A stretch of 64,000 bases of DNA from Stenotrophomonas maltophilia (lineage in GTDB: Bacteria > Pseudomonadota > Gammaproteobacteria > Xanthomonadales > Xanthomonadaceae): NCBI RefSeq assembly GCF_002205165.1, contig NZ_NIVS01000016.1, positions 1 to 64,000 of the forward strand. Reading direction: 5' to 3'. A model generated the notes under the pieces. The model was not told the DNA's origin and did not search any database. It saw only the letters and a list, made by a program, of their open reading frames with translations. This document shows positions 57,859-64,000 of the stretch, piece after piece. How positions within the stretch are numbered: position 1 is the first letter of the stretch; each line of letters begins with the position of its first letter. The translations under genes were made by a program, and so were the position numbers.

Positions 57859-60419
57859 TACCGAACCTTCATTCCGACGTTGTGTGTTCCGCGCATGGTT
57901 CGGGAGATTCCCGTTCCGCGAGCCATGTCGCTTTTGACCCTGTCGTAGCCCATCTGGGCACCATCGAGAGCGGCTTTCCTAACGAGTTCAAGGGTGCGGT
58001 TGTCAGGGTTGCCGTTGATCTGAATCTCTTGGGTGATTGGTGGCCCCGAGAATCCGCCGTTGGAATCGCGGTTCACCCGCTCCAAGGTGGCGTCCAGCTT
58101 CGCGCTGGTCGCCGCCGTGGTCACCCGCTCGCCCTTCTGCAGCAGCCAGGTGCCCGTCTCCGGCACCGCGTCGATGCCGTCATGCGCCATGCCTGACAGC
58201 CCGGACGATGCCGCGACGGCGGCGACATAGGGCGCGGTAGCCGCGAGGGCTGCGGCGGCCGCTGCCGGCGCCGCGATGGGGCCCGTGATCGGGATCGCAG
58301 CGGTGGAAGCGTAGGCTGCGATTGCCGCCTGGGCCGACATGGCCACTGCGTTACCGGTCAAAGCAGCAGTGGACGACTGGCTCGTGGCCTCGCCGACAAG
58401 CTTCTGGGTCGCCTGGTACACCAGCCACTGCGCGGCCATGCGGGACAGCGTGTCGATCACCGTCTCGCCCATGGACACAACGAGGTTCTTCACCGAGTCG
58501 GTCAGTGATTCGTTTCCCTTCACCAGATCGGCGATGCTCTCAGCCACGTCGCCGGTGGTGGTGTCCAGGAAGCCTGTCACCGCATCGTAGGCGTGCTGGT
58601 TCGCGTCTGCCGCCTTCGTGGCGTAATCGGCCCAGGCATCGGACATACCTGCCTGCCAGTCGCCCCTGAGCTCATCGAGCTTGCGGTAGTGATCCTGCTG
58701 CATCCGGAGCCGCTCATTCAGCGCAGACTGAAGACTCTGGGTCTCCGCCTTGTAGAGGCTCTCGGTGATGTCGCCGGACTGGTACTGCTCGAACAGCGCC
58801 TGCCGCTGTTTCTGGTAGTCGGCCTCGATCTGAAGAAGGTCTCGCGCTCGCTCCCTGGCCTGCGCACCTTCCCCGGCCCCGACAAACTCGACCGCCAGGG
58901 CAGCGCGCGCGTTATCCAGCGCTGCCTGCGCGTTCCGGGCGAACTCAGCGGATTTGGCGGCCTCCTCGTTGGCCAGCTTCACAGCCTTCAGCTGATCCAA
59001 TGCCTTCGCCGACGTCCGTAGCCGCTCCTTCTCTTCGTCGTTAAGATCTCTGAGCGAGGTTTCGGCCAGGTCAAAATTAAGCTTCTGCAGCTCGGTTGCC
59101 TGTGCAGACTTGTCGGTACTGGTGTCAAAGAGCTCAATCTGGCGACGAAGCTGAATATCCGTCGCTTCGAATGATTTTTGAAGCGCCTTCCGCTCCGACT
59201 CCGCCGCTCGAGCGGCGACTTTTGCTGCGGCCTCTCGCTTTTTTCGATTCTCAGCATCAGCCGCAGCAGCAGCCGCGGCGGCCCGTGCAGCCGGATCTCC
59301 AGTCACCCCCGACACGAAGCCCGGTGTCGCGTGCCCTACATCCAAAAGGATGGGCTTTGGAAGCTTGGCCCTCGCCTCCTCAATCCACTGGCCGAGCTGC
59401 GCGTACTCTTCCTGAACCTTGCCCTTGGTCTCTCCGTCAAAGAGCCCGGGCCATGTGCCTAGGGTCTTCTTCAGTCTGGCCTGACGTGCTTCTAGAGCAG
59501 CGAGGGAATCATCCTGGTCTACGGGAAGGAATCCCTTGCCACTGAGCCAGCCCGGATATCGCGCCCCCATCTCCACCAGCTTACCCAGCGCGGACACGGC
59601 CTTCACGGCGCCCGAGATGATTACGTCGAAGCCCTCGCGCACCTCGGGGTCATTCAGGACCTTGGTCAAATCATTAACCGCGTTGGTGGCCGCTTTCAGG
59701 CTACCGCTGTTACCGGTCGTGAGATCGTCGAGCGTGTTGCGCAGCGCCAGCAGCGCGCCGCCGAAGGTGTCCCGCGCCGCCTGTGCGGCCCCGCCGTAGG
59801 ACTCTTCGAGGATCTCCAGGATCATCACCTGGGCCTCGCCTTCCTTCCCGGCCTTCACCAACTCGTCGATAGTGCCGCGCACTTCCTTGGTGAACGCCGC
59901 GCCGAAGCCCTGCTGCGCGAGCGCTGCCGCCGCCTTGCTCGGCGATTCCAGCGCGCGGCCGATCGTCTCCGCCGACTGGCTGACGCTGATGCCCAGGCGT
60001 GCCGACTGGTCGATGATGGCCTGCATGGCGCGGGGTATGTTGGTTCCCAGGATGCCCGAGTAGGACAACAGGCGCGTCTGGGCCTCGACGATCTCCCCGC
60101 CGCTGAAGGTGGACTTCGACGACAACGTATCGGCCATGTCGAGCAGCTGCTGGCGGGTGTAACCGGCAGCGCCACCAGTGGACTTGATGATCGCGTCAAG
60201 CTGCGCGACTTCGCGCTCCGCCGCGACCGTATTGCGGGCGATCAGCACCATGCCGGCCGCGATCGCCGTGCCCAAGGCGACGCCAGCCAGCTTTGCTTGC
60301 TTCTCGATGTTCTGGCGCCATTTCTCCGTCCGGCGCTCCGACTTATCAAGACCGGACGCGAACCCGCCGATCTCGGCAATGACGTCGATGGTCAGCGTGC
60401 CGAGAGAACGTCGTGACAT
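57858..60419 (-). CDS. phage tail length tape measure protein
   Basis: The 853-residue protein has the lambda-type opening (TIDVIAEIGGFASGLDKSER), a hydrophobic stretch (AGVALGTAIAAGMVLIA, about 44-60), long coiled-coil regions rich in Ala, Glu and Lys (about 370-640) and a second hydrophobic Ala/Gly region (about 690-755). Tape measures set tail length and later form part of the DNA channel. At roughly 0.15 nm per residue an extended tail of about 125 nm is predicted (inference). Confidence 0.93.
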   Translation of the reverse strand: MSRRSLGTLTIDVIAEIGGFASGLDKSERRTEKWRQNIEKQAKLAGVALGTAIAAGMVLIARNTVAAEREVAQLDAIIKSTGGAAGYTRQQLLDMADTLSSKSTFSGGEIVEAQTRLLSYSGILGTNIPRAMQAIIDQSARLGISVSQSAETIGRALESPSKAAAALAQQGFGAAFTKEVRGTIDELVKAGKEGEAQVMILEILEESYGGAAQAARDTFGGALLALRNTLDDLTTGNSGSLKAATNAVNDLTKVLNDPEVREGFDVIISGAVKAVSALGKLVEMGARYPGWLSGKGFLPVDQDDSLAALEARQARLKKTLGTWPGLFDGETKGKVQEEYAQLGQWIEEARAKLPKPILLDVGHATPGFVSGVTGDPAARAAAAAAAADAENRKKREAAAKVAARAAESERKALQKSFEATDIQLRRQIELFDTSTDKSAQATELQKLNFDLAETSLRDLNDEEKERLRTSAKALDQLKAVKLANEEAAKSAEFARNAQAALDNARAALAVEFVGAGEGAQARERARDLLQIEADYQKQRQALFEQYQSGDITESLYKAETQSLQSALNERLRMQQDHYRKLDELRGDWQAGMSDAWADYATKAADANQHAYDAVTGFLDTTTGDVAESIADLVKGNESLTDSVKNLVVSMGETVIDTLSRMAAQWLVYQATQKLVGEATSQSSTAALTGNAVAMSAQAAIAAYASTAAIPITGPIAAPAAAAAALAATAPYVAAVAASSGLSGMAHDGIDAVPETGTWLLQKGERVTTAATSAKLDATLERVNRDSNGGFSGPPITQEIQINGNPDNRTLELVRKAALDGAQMGYDRVKSDMARGTGISRTMRGTHNVGMKVR

Positions 60420-60425
60420 GTGCAG

Positions 60426-60734
60426 TTATCCCCAGCTCGCCATCGCCTCTTGAAGGCCGATCGGCTCCGCTCTTTGAAATCGAAGGAAGTCAGTTACTTG
60501 GAATGCCGGGGCTGACGGCTTGCGCTTGCTGTTGGCGAACAGGCTGGCCAGCAGGCCAGCGTTCCAGTCGGCGCGCATCATCGGGTTCAGGCCTCCGTGG
60601 CGTTCCCGGTATGCAGCCCAGAGCCTCACCTCGCGAGCGCTGAGGCGTTCCTTCGCCACAGCAATGGTTTCGCCGCCGATGCCGTTAAGCACCAGCTCGC
60701 ACCAGAACTCGTCTTCCGGTGTTAGCTCGTAGCT
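60426..60734 (-). CDS. frameshift extension of the tail assembly chaperone (GT-type, DUF4035-like)
   Basis: This frame has no good start of its own. Its first in-frame GTG (60692) lacks a ribosome site, but it runs back without stops to the slippery heptamer at 60734-60740, where a -1 shift from the upstream gene enters it. It would add 102 residues, ending ..FLRFQRAEPIGLQEAM. The composition (AREVRLWAAYRERHGGLNPM) matches the small T-like protein between chaperone and tape measure in lambdoid tails. Confidence 0.82.
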   Translation of the reverse strand, partial: SYELTPEDEFWCELVLNGIGGETIAVAKERLSAREVRLWAAYRERHGGLNPMMRADWNAGLLASLFANSKRKPSAPAFQVTDFLRFQRAEPIGLQEAMASWG

Positions 60735-61141
60735 TTTCCCAGCGAGTTCACCTCGCCGATGGCGCTCAGCAGCGCCAACGTCAGGGCGCCGTCCAGCGCG
60801 CCGCGGTCCGCATCGGAAGCACCGGTGATGTCACCGACGGTGAAGACGGGCTTGCCCTCCTCATCGCAGATGGAGGCGGCGATACGGCCGGCCACGCTGT
60901 CCTCGCGTCCGCCGGCGGCAAGCACATCGGAGATGGCGGACTGGAAGCCCAGCGGCCGCACGAACACCGTGGCGGTGAACTCCTGCTCGCCCTGGCGCCA
61001 GCTGATCTCCTTCTCGACCGGACGGCCGGTGAAGGCGCCGGCCTGCAGCAGGCCAGCGATCGACAGGGATACAGCCTTGCTCTTTTGGACGGGCGCCGGT
61101 GGCGCCGCCCGCTTCCGGCTCTGGGTCTTCGCAGCGGTCAC
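60722..61141 (-). CDS. phage tail assembly chaperone (G-like)
   Basis: The GTG start overlaps the major tail protein stop (GTGA) and gives 139 residues with VEKEISWRQGEQEFTATVFV and RPLGFQSAISDVL. The end of the frame has the codons G GGA AAA, a textbook -1 slippery sequence, 10 nt before the TAA stop. As in lambda gpG/gpGT, two products (139 and about 238 residues) are expected; they help the tape measure before tail tube polymerisation. Confidence 0.9.
   Translation of the reverse strand: MTAAKTQSRKRAAPPAPVQKSKAVSLSIAGLLQAGAFTGRPVEKEISWRQGEQEFTATVFVRPLGFQSAISDVLAAGGREDSVAGRIAASICDEEGKPVFTVGDITGASDADRGALDGALTLALLSAIGEVNSLGKATS
60734..60740 (-). promoter_or_regulatory. programmed -1 ribosomal frameshift site GGGAAAA
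   Basis: Reading on the minus strand, the zero-frame codons CTG GGA AAA contain the heptamer G GGA AAA (XXXYYYZ). A -1 slip gives GGG AAA and then AGC TAC GAG, which joins the downstream T-like frame without a stop. Lambda uses GGGAAAG at the same gene. Confidence 0.88.
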
Positions 61142-61854
61142 GGAGCCACCGCCTTACGGACCCAGACGCCGGCGCCAGAGCGCTGCAGGCTCGCAGCGGT
61201 GGAAACCACAGCGTTGGCCTGGAAGTCGAAGGGGAAGTCCGCGACGTAGCCTCGGAACGTGTACCAGGTGCGGCCTTCGGGCAGCACCATTTCCGGCTCG
61301 CTGTTGCGCTGGGCCGTGGCCGCCGCGCCGGTGCCGGCGCCGCCGCTGAAGGCCACCGTCGGCACACTCGTGTAGCCGGTGCCCGGATTGGTGATGGTGA
61401 CGCCGATCACCGAGCCGCTGTCCACGATCGCGGTCGCTGTGGCGCCAGTGCCGCCGCCGCCCGTCAGGGTGACGGTGGGTGCGCTGGTATAGCCGGTGCC
61501 GCCGCTGGTGACGTTGATGCCGCTGATGGAACCGCCCATGGTGAGGGTCGGAGCGATGTCCACGCCGTCGGACCAGCCGATGGCCCACTGGATCAGCTCG
61601 TCGGAATCGTCCTCGCTGATCTGCCACATCAGGTAGTGGCTCTCGTTGCGCGGGTCGGCATTGATCGTGACCGAAGCCTGGCCGGGGGTGCGCAGGCCCT
61701 TCTTGTAGCTGCGTGCCTTGGTCTCGGACAGGCAGGTGTCTTCAATCTGGTCCGCCGGGTTCGCGCCCGGGTTGAAGTTGGTGATGCACTCGATCTCGCG
61801 GATCTGGCCATCGATCAGGCCGTACAGCTGGGTGCCTTGCGTCAGCATGCTCAT
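61138..61854 (-). CDS. phage major tail protein
   Basis: The ATG MSMLTQGTQLYGLIDGQIRE has GGGAG 6 nt upstream, giving 238 residues; the longer frame crosses a terminator. It is the position of the tail tube protein (after the terminator protein, before the chaperone). In the C-terminal half two copies of a Gly-rich motif (GTGYTSAPTVTLTGGG and GTGYTSVPTVAFSGG, about 110-180) appear, an insertion not part of the tube fold. A terminator lies just upstream. Confidence 0.9.
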   Translation of the reverse strand: MSMLTQGTQLYGLIDGQIREIECITNFNPGANPADQIEDTCLSETKARSYKKGLRTPGQASVTINADPRNESHYLMWQISEDDSDELIQWAIGWSDGVDIAPTLTMGGSISGINVTSGGTGYTSAPTVTLTGGGGTGATATAIVDSGSVIGVTITNPGTGYTSVPTVAFSGGAGTGAAATAQRNSEPEMVLPEGRTWYTFRGYVADFPFDFQANAVVSTAASLQRSGAGVWVRKAVAP

Positions 61855-61874
61855 GAATGTCTCCCTGCGGGCAT

Positions 61875-61897
61875 AAAAAAACCCCGCAGTGCGGGGT
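61875..61897 (-). terminator. terminator inside the tail operon, before the major tail gene
   Basis: The stem CCCCGCA / TGCGGGG with a short loop is followed on the minus strand by seven U residues, between the tail terminator gene and the major tail gene. It may end an upstream transcript partially or define a new unit for the abundant tube protein. Confidence 0.8.
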
Positions 61898-61924
61898 GTG
61901 GGTGGGTGAAACGGACGAACGTCT

Positions 61925-62290
61925 TCAGCGCGGCACGAGCCAGTCCACGTCAAACGAGTAGCGGTACAGCTTGGTTTCGGGGTCCATAACCTGGTCGCCC
62001 CAACGCGTTACGTAGGCCTGTCCCTCAATCGCGTCGCGGATCGCTCGGGCCGCGGTCTGCAGCGACACGGGGTCGTTGTGGTAGACGTCGATCTGCAGCG
62101 AGTACCCGTCCACATCTGGGCGGTCCCGGAGGTACTGGGCCGGCTCCCCGCCGATGGTCTGCCAGACGACGTAGGGCCGCGCGGGCGGCTTTTCGACCAG
62201 TCCGAAGGGATAGACCCGTGTGGGGTTGGTGCCGAACAGAGACAACACCGCCGCACTGGCGGTGCAGGCGTCAAAGATCGGGGCGATCAC
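61925..62290 (-). CDS. phage tail terminator protein (DUF3168-like)
   Basis: The 121-residue protein has the DUF3168 character: PIFDACTASAAVLSLFGTNP, RPYVVWQTIGGEPAQYL and DGYSLQIDVYHNDPVSLQTA. In HK97-like phages such a protein caps the tail tube where it meets the head connector. Its start overlaps the stop of the gp10-like gene by 4 nt. Confidence 0.85.
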   Translation of the reverse strand: MIAPIFDACTASAAVLSLFGTNPTRVYPFGLVEKPPARPYVVWQTIGGEPAQYLRDRPDVDGYSLQIDVYHNDPVSLQTAARAIRDAIEGQAYVTRWGDQVMDPETKLYRYSFDVDWLVPR

Positions 62291-62823
62291 TTCTTTGCTC
62301 CCTTCGCCTGTTTGGCAAGTGCGCGGTCGAGCGCGCGGTTGAACTCGAGCGCGAAGGTGTCCACCGCCTTCTGCCCGGCCTGCTCGGCCACCGGCCGCAG
62401 GAACGGCCGAGCCGCCACCTTGGCCGTGCCCAGCTCGCCGTGGCGCCAGTACCAGGTGTCGCCACCGGGATTGCTGGAGCTGCCATCCGTGGCATACGTC
62501 TGTCCCGTGCGGCGCTTACGGCGATTCTCGCGGGTTCGGCCGTACTCCCTGGCACCGCCGAGCACACCCAGCCGGAATGCAAGCTGCCCGTCGCGCTTGA
62601 AAGCCCGACCGTCCCAGCGCAGATCGATGTTCTTCCAGATCGCCTCGCCGGTCTCATGGTCGTCCAGGCGGCGGGCGTTGCTCTGCGCCTGAGCACGCAG
62701 GACGGCGGTCGCCTTCCGCAGCGCGGCGCGACCGCCCTTGGCGTTGGCCTCGTTCTTCAGCTGGGCCATCTTCGCCTTCACGCCGTCCAGGCCGCTGACG
62801 TCGAACCGGATGTTGTCAGCCAT
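62287..62823 (-). CDS. HK97 gp10-like head-tail protein
   Basis: The 178-residue protein opens with FDVSGLDGVKAKMAQLKNEA and has KGGRAALRKATAVLRAQAQSN and the C-terminal ARPFLRPVAEQAGQKAVDTF, the classical gp10-like pattern. It joins the tail to the connector. The start overlaps the head closure gene by 8 nt. Confidence 0.9.
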   Translation of the reverse strand: MADNIRFDVSGLDGVKAKMAQLKNEANAKGGRAALRKATAVLRAQAQSNARRLDDHETGEAIWKNIDLRWDGRAFKRDGQLAFRLGVLGGAREYGRTRENRRKRRTGQTYATDGSSSNPGGDTWYWRHGELGTAKVAARPFLRPVAEQAGQKAVDTFALEFNRALDRALAKQAKGAKK

Positions 62824-63151
62824 CGTTGACGCCCTCGCTGCATGGCAGCGTCATGTATTCCAGCCCGCTGACCGGATCGGCCAGCACGCCATGGACGTTG
62901 TAGACCTGCCCCCGGTGGATGATGCGGCTCTTGTCGGTGACGCCGACACGGTGCCGGATGGTGATGCGCGCGGTCACCTCGCTGTCGATAGCCTGGGCGG
63001 CCACAAACTCGCGGACCGACGCCGGAACCACTTCGGCGAACACCGTAGCCAGATCGGCCCACGTCGTGATGGGTGCGCCGGATCCGGGATCTTGGCTCTC
63101 CACGGGGTTCTGTATCAGCACCCGGTGGCGGAGGCGGCCGGCAGCGATCAC
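62816..63151 (-). CDS. phage head closure protein (head-tail adaptor)
   Basis: The 111-residue protein has the head-tail joining pattern RLRHRVLIQNPVESQDPGSG, TTWADLATVFAEVVPAS and RITIRHRVGVTDKSRI. It closes the connector after packaging. Its stop and start overlap with both neighbours (8 nt and 4 nt), so the block is tightly coupled. Confidence 0.92.
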   Translation of the reverse strand: MIAAGRLRHRVLIQNPVESQDPGSGAPITTWADLATVFAEVVPASVREFVAAQAIDSEVTARITIRHRVGVTDKSRIIHRGQVYNVHGVLADPVSGLEYMTLPCSEGVNDG

Positions 63152-63351
63152 CGCGGCTTCCCGCTCATGTAGGTGCCCGCCTCCGGATCAGCCTCCACGT
63201 CCTCACTCTGGCAGACGTAGTCCATCAGCCGGTTGGTTGCCTCCGCGCTCTCCGCCAACGCCTGGGCGAGAGCCATCATCGCCTCGGCCTGCGCCAGTTG
63301 GGCTGCTGCCGATGCCTTCAGCGCTTCCGACAGCTCGTTTTGCTCGTTCAT
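63148..63351 (-). CDS. small phage protein, unknown
   Basis: This 67-residue, Ala- and Glu-rich helical protein (LSEALKASAAAQLAQAEAMM) ends in a short acidic and basic tail. It lies between the connector and head closure genes, overlapping the latter by 4 nt. It may be a coiled-coil assembly factor, but no family is recognised. Confidence 0.75.
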   Translation of the reverse strand: MNEQNELSEALKASAAAQLAQAEAMMALAQALAESAEATNRLMDYVCQSEDVEADPEAGTYMSGKPR

Positions 63352-63413
63352 CGGCTATCCCCATCCATTTCAACAGCCAGGCACGGCGCCGCTGGCAACC
63401 CTGGCAGGCCACG

Positions 63414-63755
63414 TCAAACCCCCAGCCCGACCCGGTAGGGCCAGAGCAGGCTGCGGGTGCCTTCCTTCATCTCCGACACGATGGTGCCGGTGACAACGTT
63501 TTCGCGGTTTGCGTACAGGTGCCCGAGGGTGAGCAGCACCGCTGCTCGGATCGCGTCATTGACGACGATCGGATCGCAGCCTGCGGTGCCGTCAAGCACC
63601 GCGGCGGCCAGCGCATCCTCATCTTCGTAGACCCGGCGATTCAGGAAGTCCTGGGCGGCGTCTTCAGCGGCGCCGCCGTACAGGGTCAGCATCTGGTCGT
63701 CGTCGCTATCGACCCGGCAGTGCTGCCGGGCCTCTTCAATGGTCACCAGGCGCAT
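63414..63755 (-). CDS. phage head-tail connector protein (gp6-like)
   Basis: The 113-residue protein begins MRLVTIEEARQHCRVDSDDD and has GAAEDAAQDFLNRRVYED and AIRAAVLLTLGHLYANRENV, the pattern of gp6-like connectors that attach below the portal. It is the first fully visible head-tail gene from the right edge. Confidence 0.92.
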   Translation of the reverse strand: MRLVTIEEARQHCRVDSDDDQMLTLYGGAAEDAAQDFLNRRVYEDEDALAAAVLDGTAGCDPIVVNDAIRAAVLLTLGHLYANRENVVTGTIVSEMKEGTRSLLWPYRVGLGV

Positions 63756-63758
63756 GGC

Positions 63759-64000
63759 TCAGGCCTGGGCCTGCGCTGCGGCCTTGATGGCGGTTTCAAT
63801 CGCTTCAACCACCGTGGCACGAGCTTTGTCGCCCTTGGCTGTTTCCGCCTTCAACGCTGCGTCAAGCCGTGCGAGGTCGGTAACTGCTGCAATCGCCGCG
63901 ATCGCGTCGGCAGCCTTCTGGCGGACCAGCTGAGCGCCATCGTTGGTCTCGCTGGTCGGCGCCGCGGGGCCACCGCCGGCCGGGACGGCCTGCCCAGCCA
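63759..64000 (-). CDS. phage protein, partial (runs off the right edge)
   Basis: An open frame enters from the right edge and ends at TGA 63759-63761, 3 nt before the connector start. The visible 79 residues are Ala-rich with AADAIAAIAAVTDLARLDAA and a Gly/Pro-rich stretch before it. It lies where, in HK97-like phages, a small gene follows the major capsid gene. The identity is not clear. Confidence 0.65.
   Translation of the reverse strand, partial: AGQAVPAGGGPAAPTSETNDGAQLVRQKAADAIAAIAAVTDLARLDAALKAETAKGDKARATVVEAIETAIKAAAQAQA

Overview
The window is GC-rich chromosomal DNA from a gamma-proteobacterium of the Xanthomonadaceae, most likely Stenotrophomonas. Evidence is the gene order (pyrG-kdsA-eno-ftsB-ispD-ispF-truD; uvrC-pgsA-tRNA-Gly-tRNA-Cys; comEC-exbB-exbD-msbA-lpxK-kdsB), the codon bias, and two palindromes beginning with GTAG that match the SMAG repeats known from S. 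maltophilia. The first ~90 bases are a G/T-rich low-complexity stretch where surE would be expected, so the window probably begins at a contig end.

Layout. 0.1-7.1 kb (minus strand): housekeeping operon for CTP synthesis, KDO synthesis, enolase, division protein FtsB, the MEP isoprenoid pathway and a tRNA pseudouridine synthase. 7.5-23.6 kb: mostly single genes and pairs (parE, a DUF47-PiT phosphate transport pair, a CNNM/CorC-like membrane protein with an ExoD-like gene, a flavin oxidoreductase, a tRNA-modifying rhodanese, an FKBP lipoprotein, a GltB-like FMN enzyme with a GNAT, a UDP-sugar dehydrogenase, a BLUF photoreceptor). 23.7-36.2 kb: accessory and signalling block with a TraB/GumN-like protein, a chemoreceptor with a FliA-type promoter, tRNA-Leu, an FNR/ANR-type low-oxygen group (hemN, truncated globin, a short CcoG-like Fe-S protein), and a same-strand set KaiC-like ATPase, hybrid histidine kinase and a second BLUF photoreceptor. 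36.1-37.8 kb: tRNA-Cys and three tRNA-Gly genes produced by an apparently perfect 727-bp tandem duplication; each unit also carries a small gene broken by an in-frame amber codon. 37.8-48.9 kb (minus strand): envelope and DNA-uptake/repair run (comEC, exbB, exbD, msbA, lpxK, kdsB, a thioredoxin/NHL protein, uvrC, pgsA) that reads toward the tRNAs.

49.05-64.0 kb is the left part of a prophage integrated in a tRNA-Val(GAC) gene. A 48-nt 3' fragment of the tRNA marks the attachment site; the restored tRNA, the integrase and the head genes should lie beyond the right edge. On the minus strand the phage carries a siphovirus head-tail and tail module (connector, closure protein, gp10-like, tail terminator, major tail protein, tail chaperones joined by a predicted -1 frameshift on GGGAAAA, tape measure, minor tail proteins, NlpC/P60, tip protein J), then a lower-GC receptor module with an SGNH/acetylesterase-type tail fibre. 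A plus-strand SRAP (YedK-like) gene and a few unknown small genes separate the tail from the attachment site.

The features most worth follow-up are the KaiC-kinase-BLUF set, the tRNA-Gly tandem duplication with its amber-interrupted gene, the programmed frameshift, and the foreign-looking esterase tail fibre.
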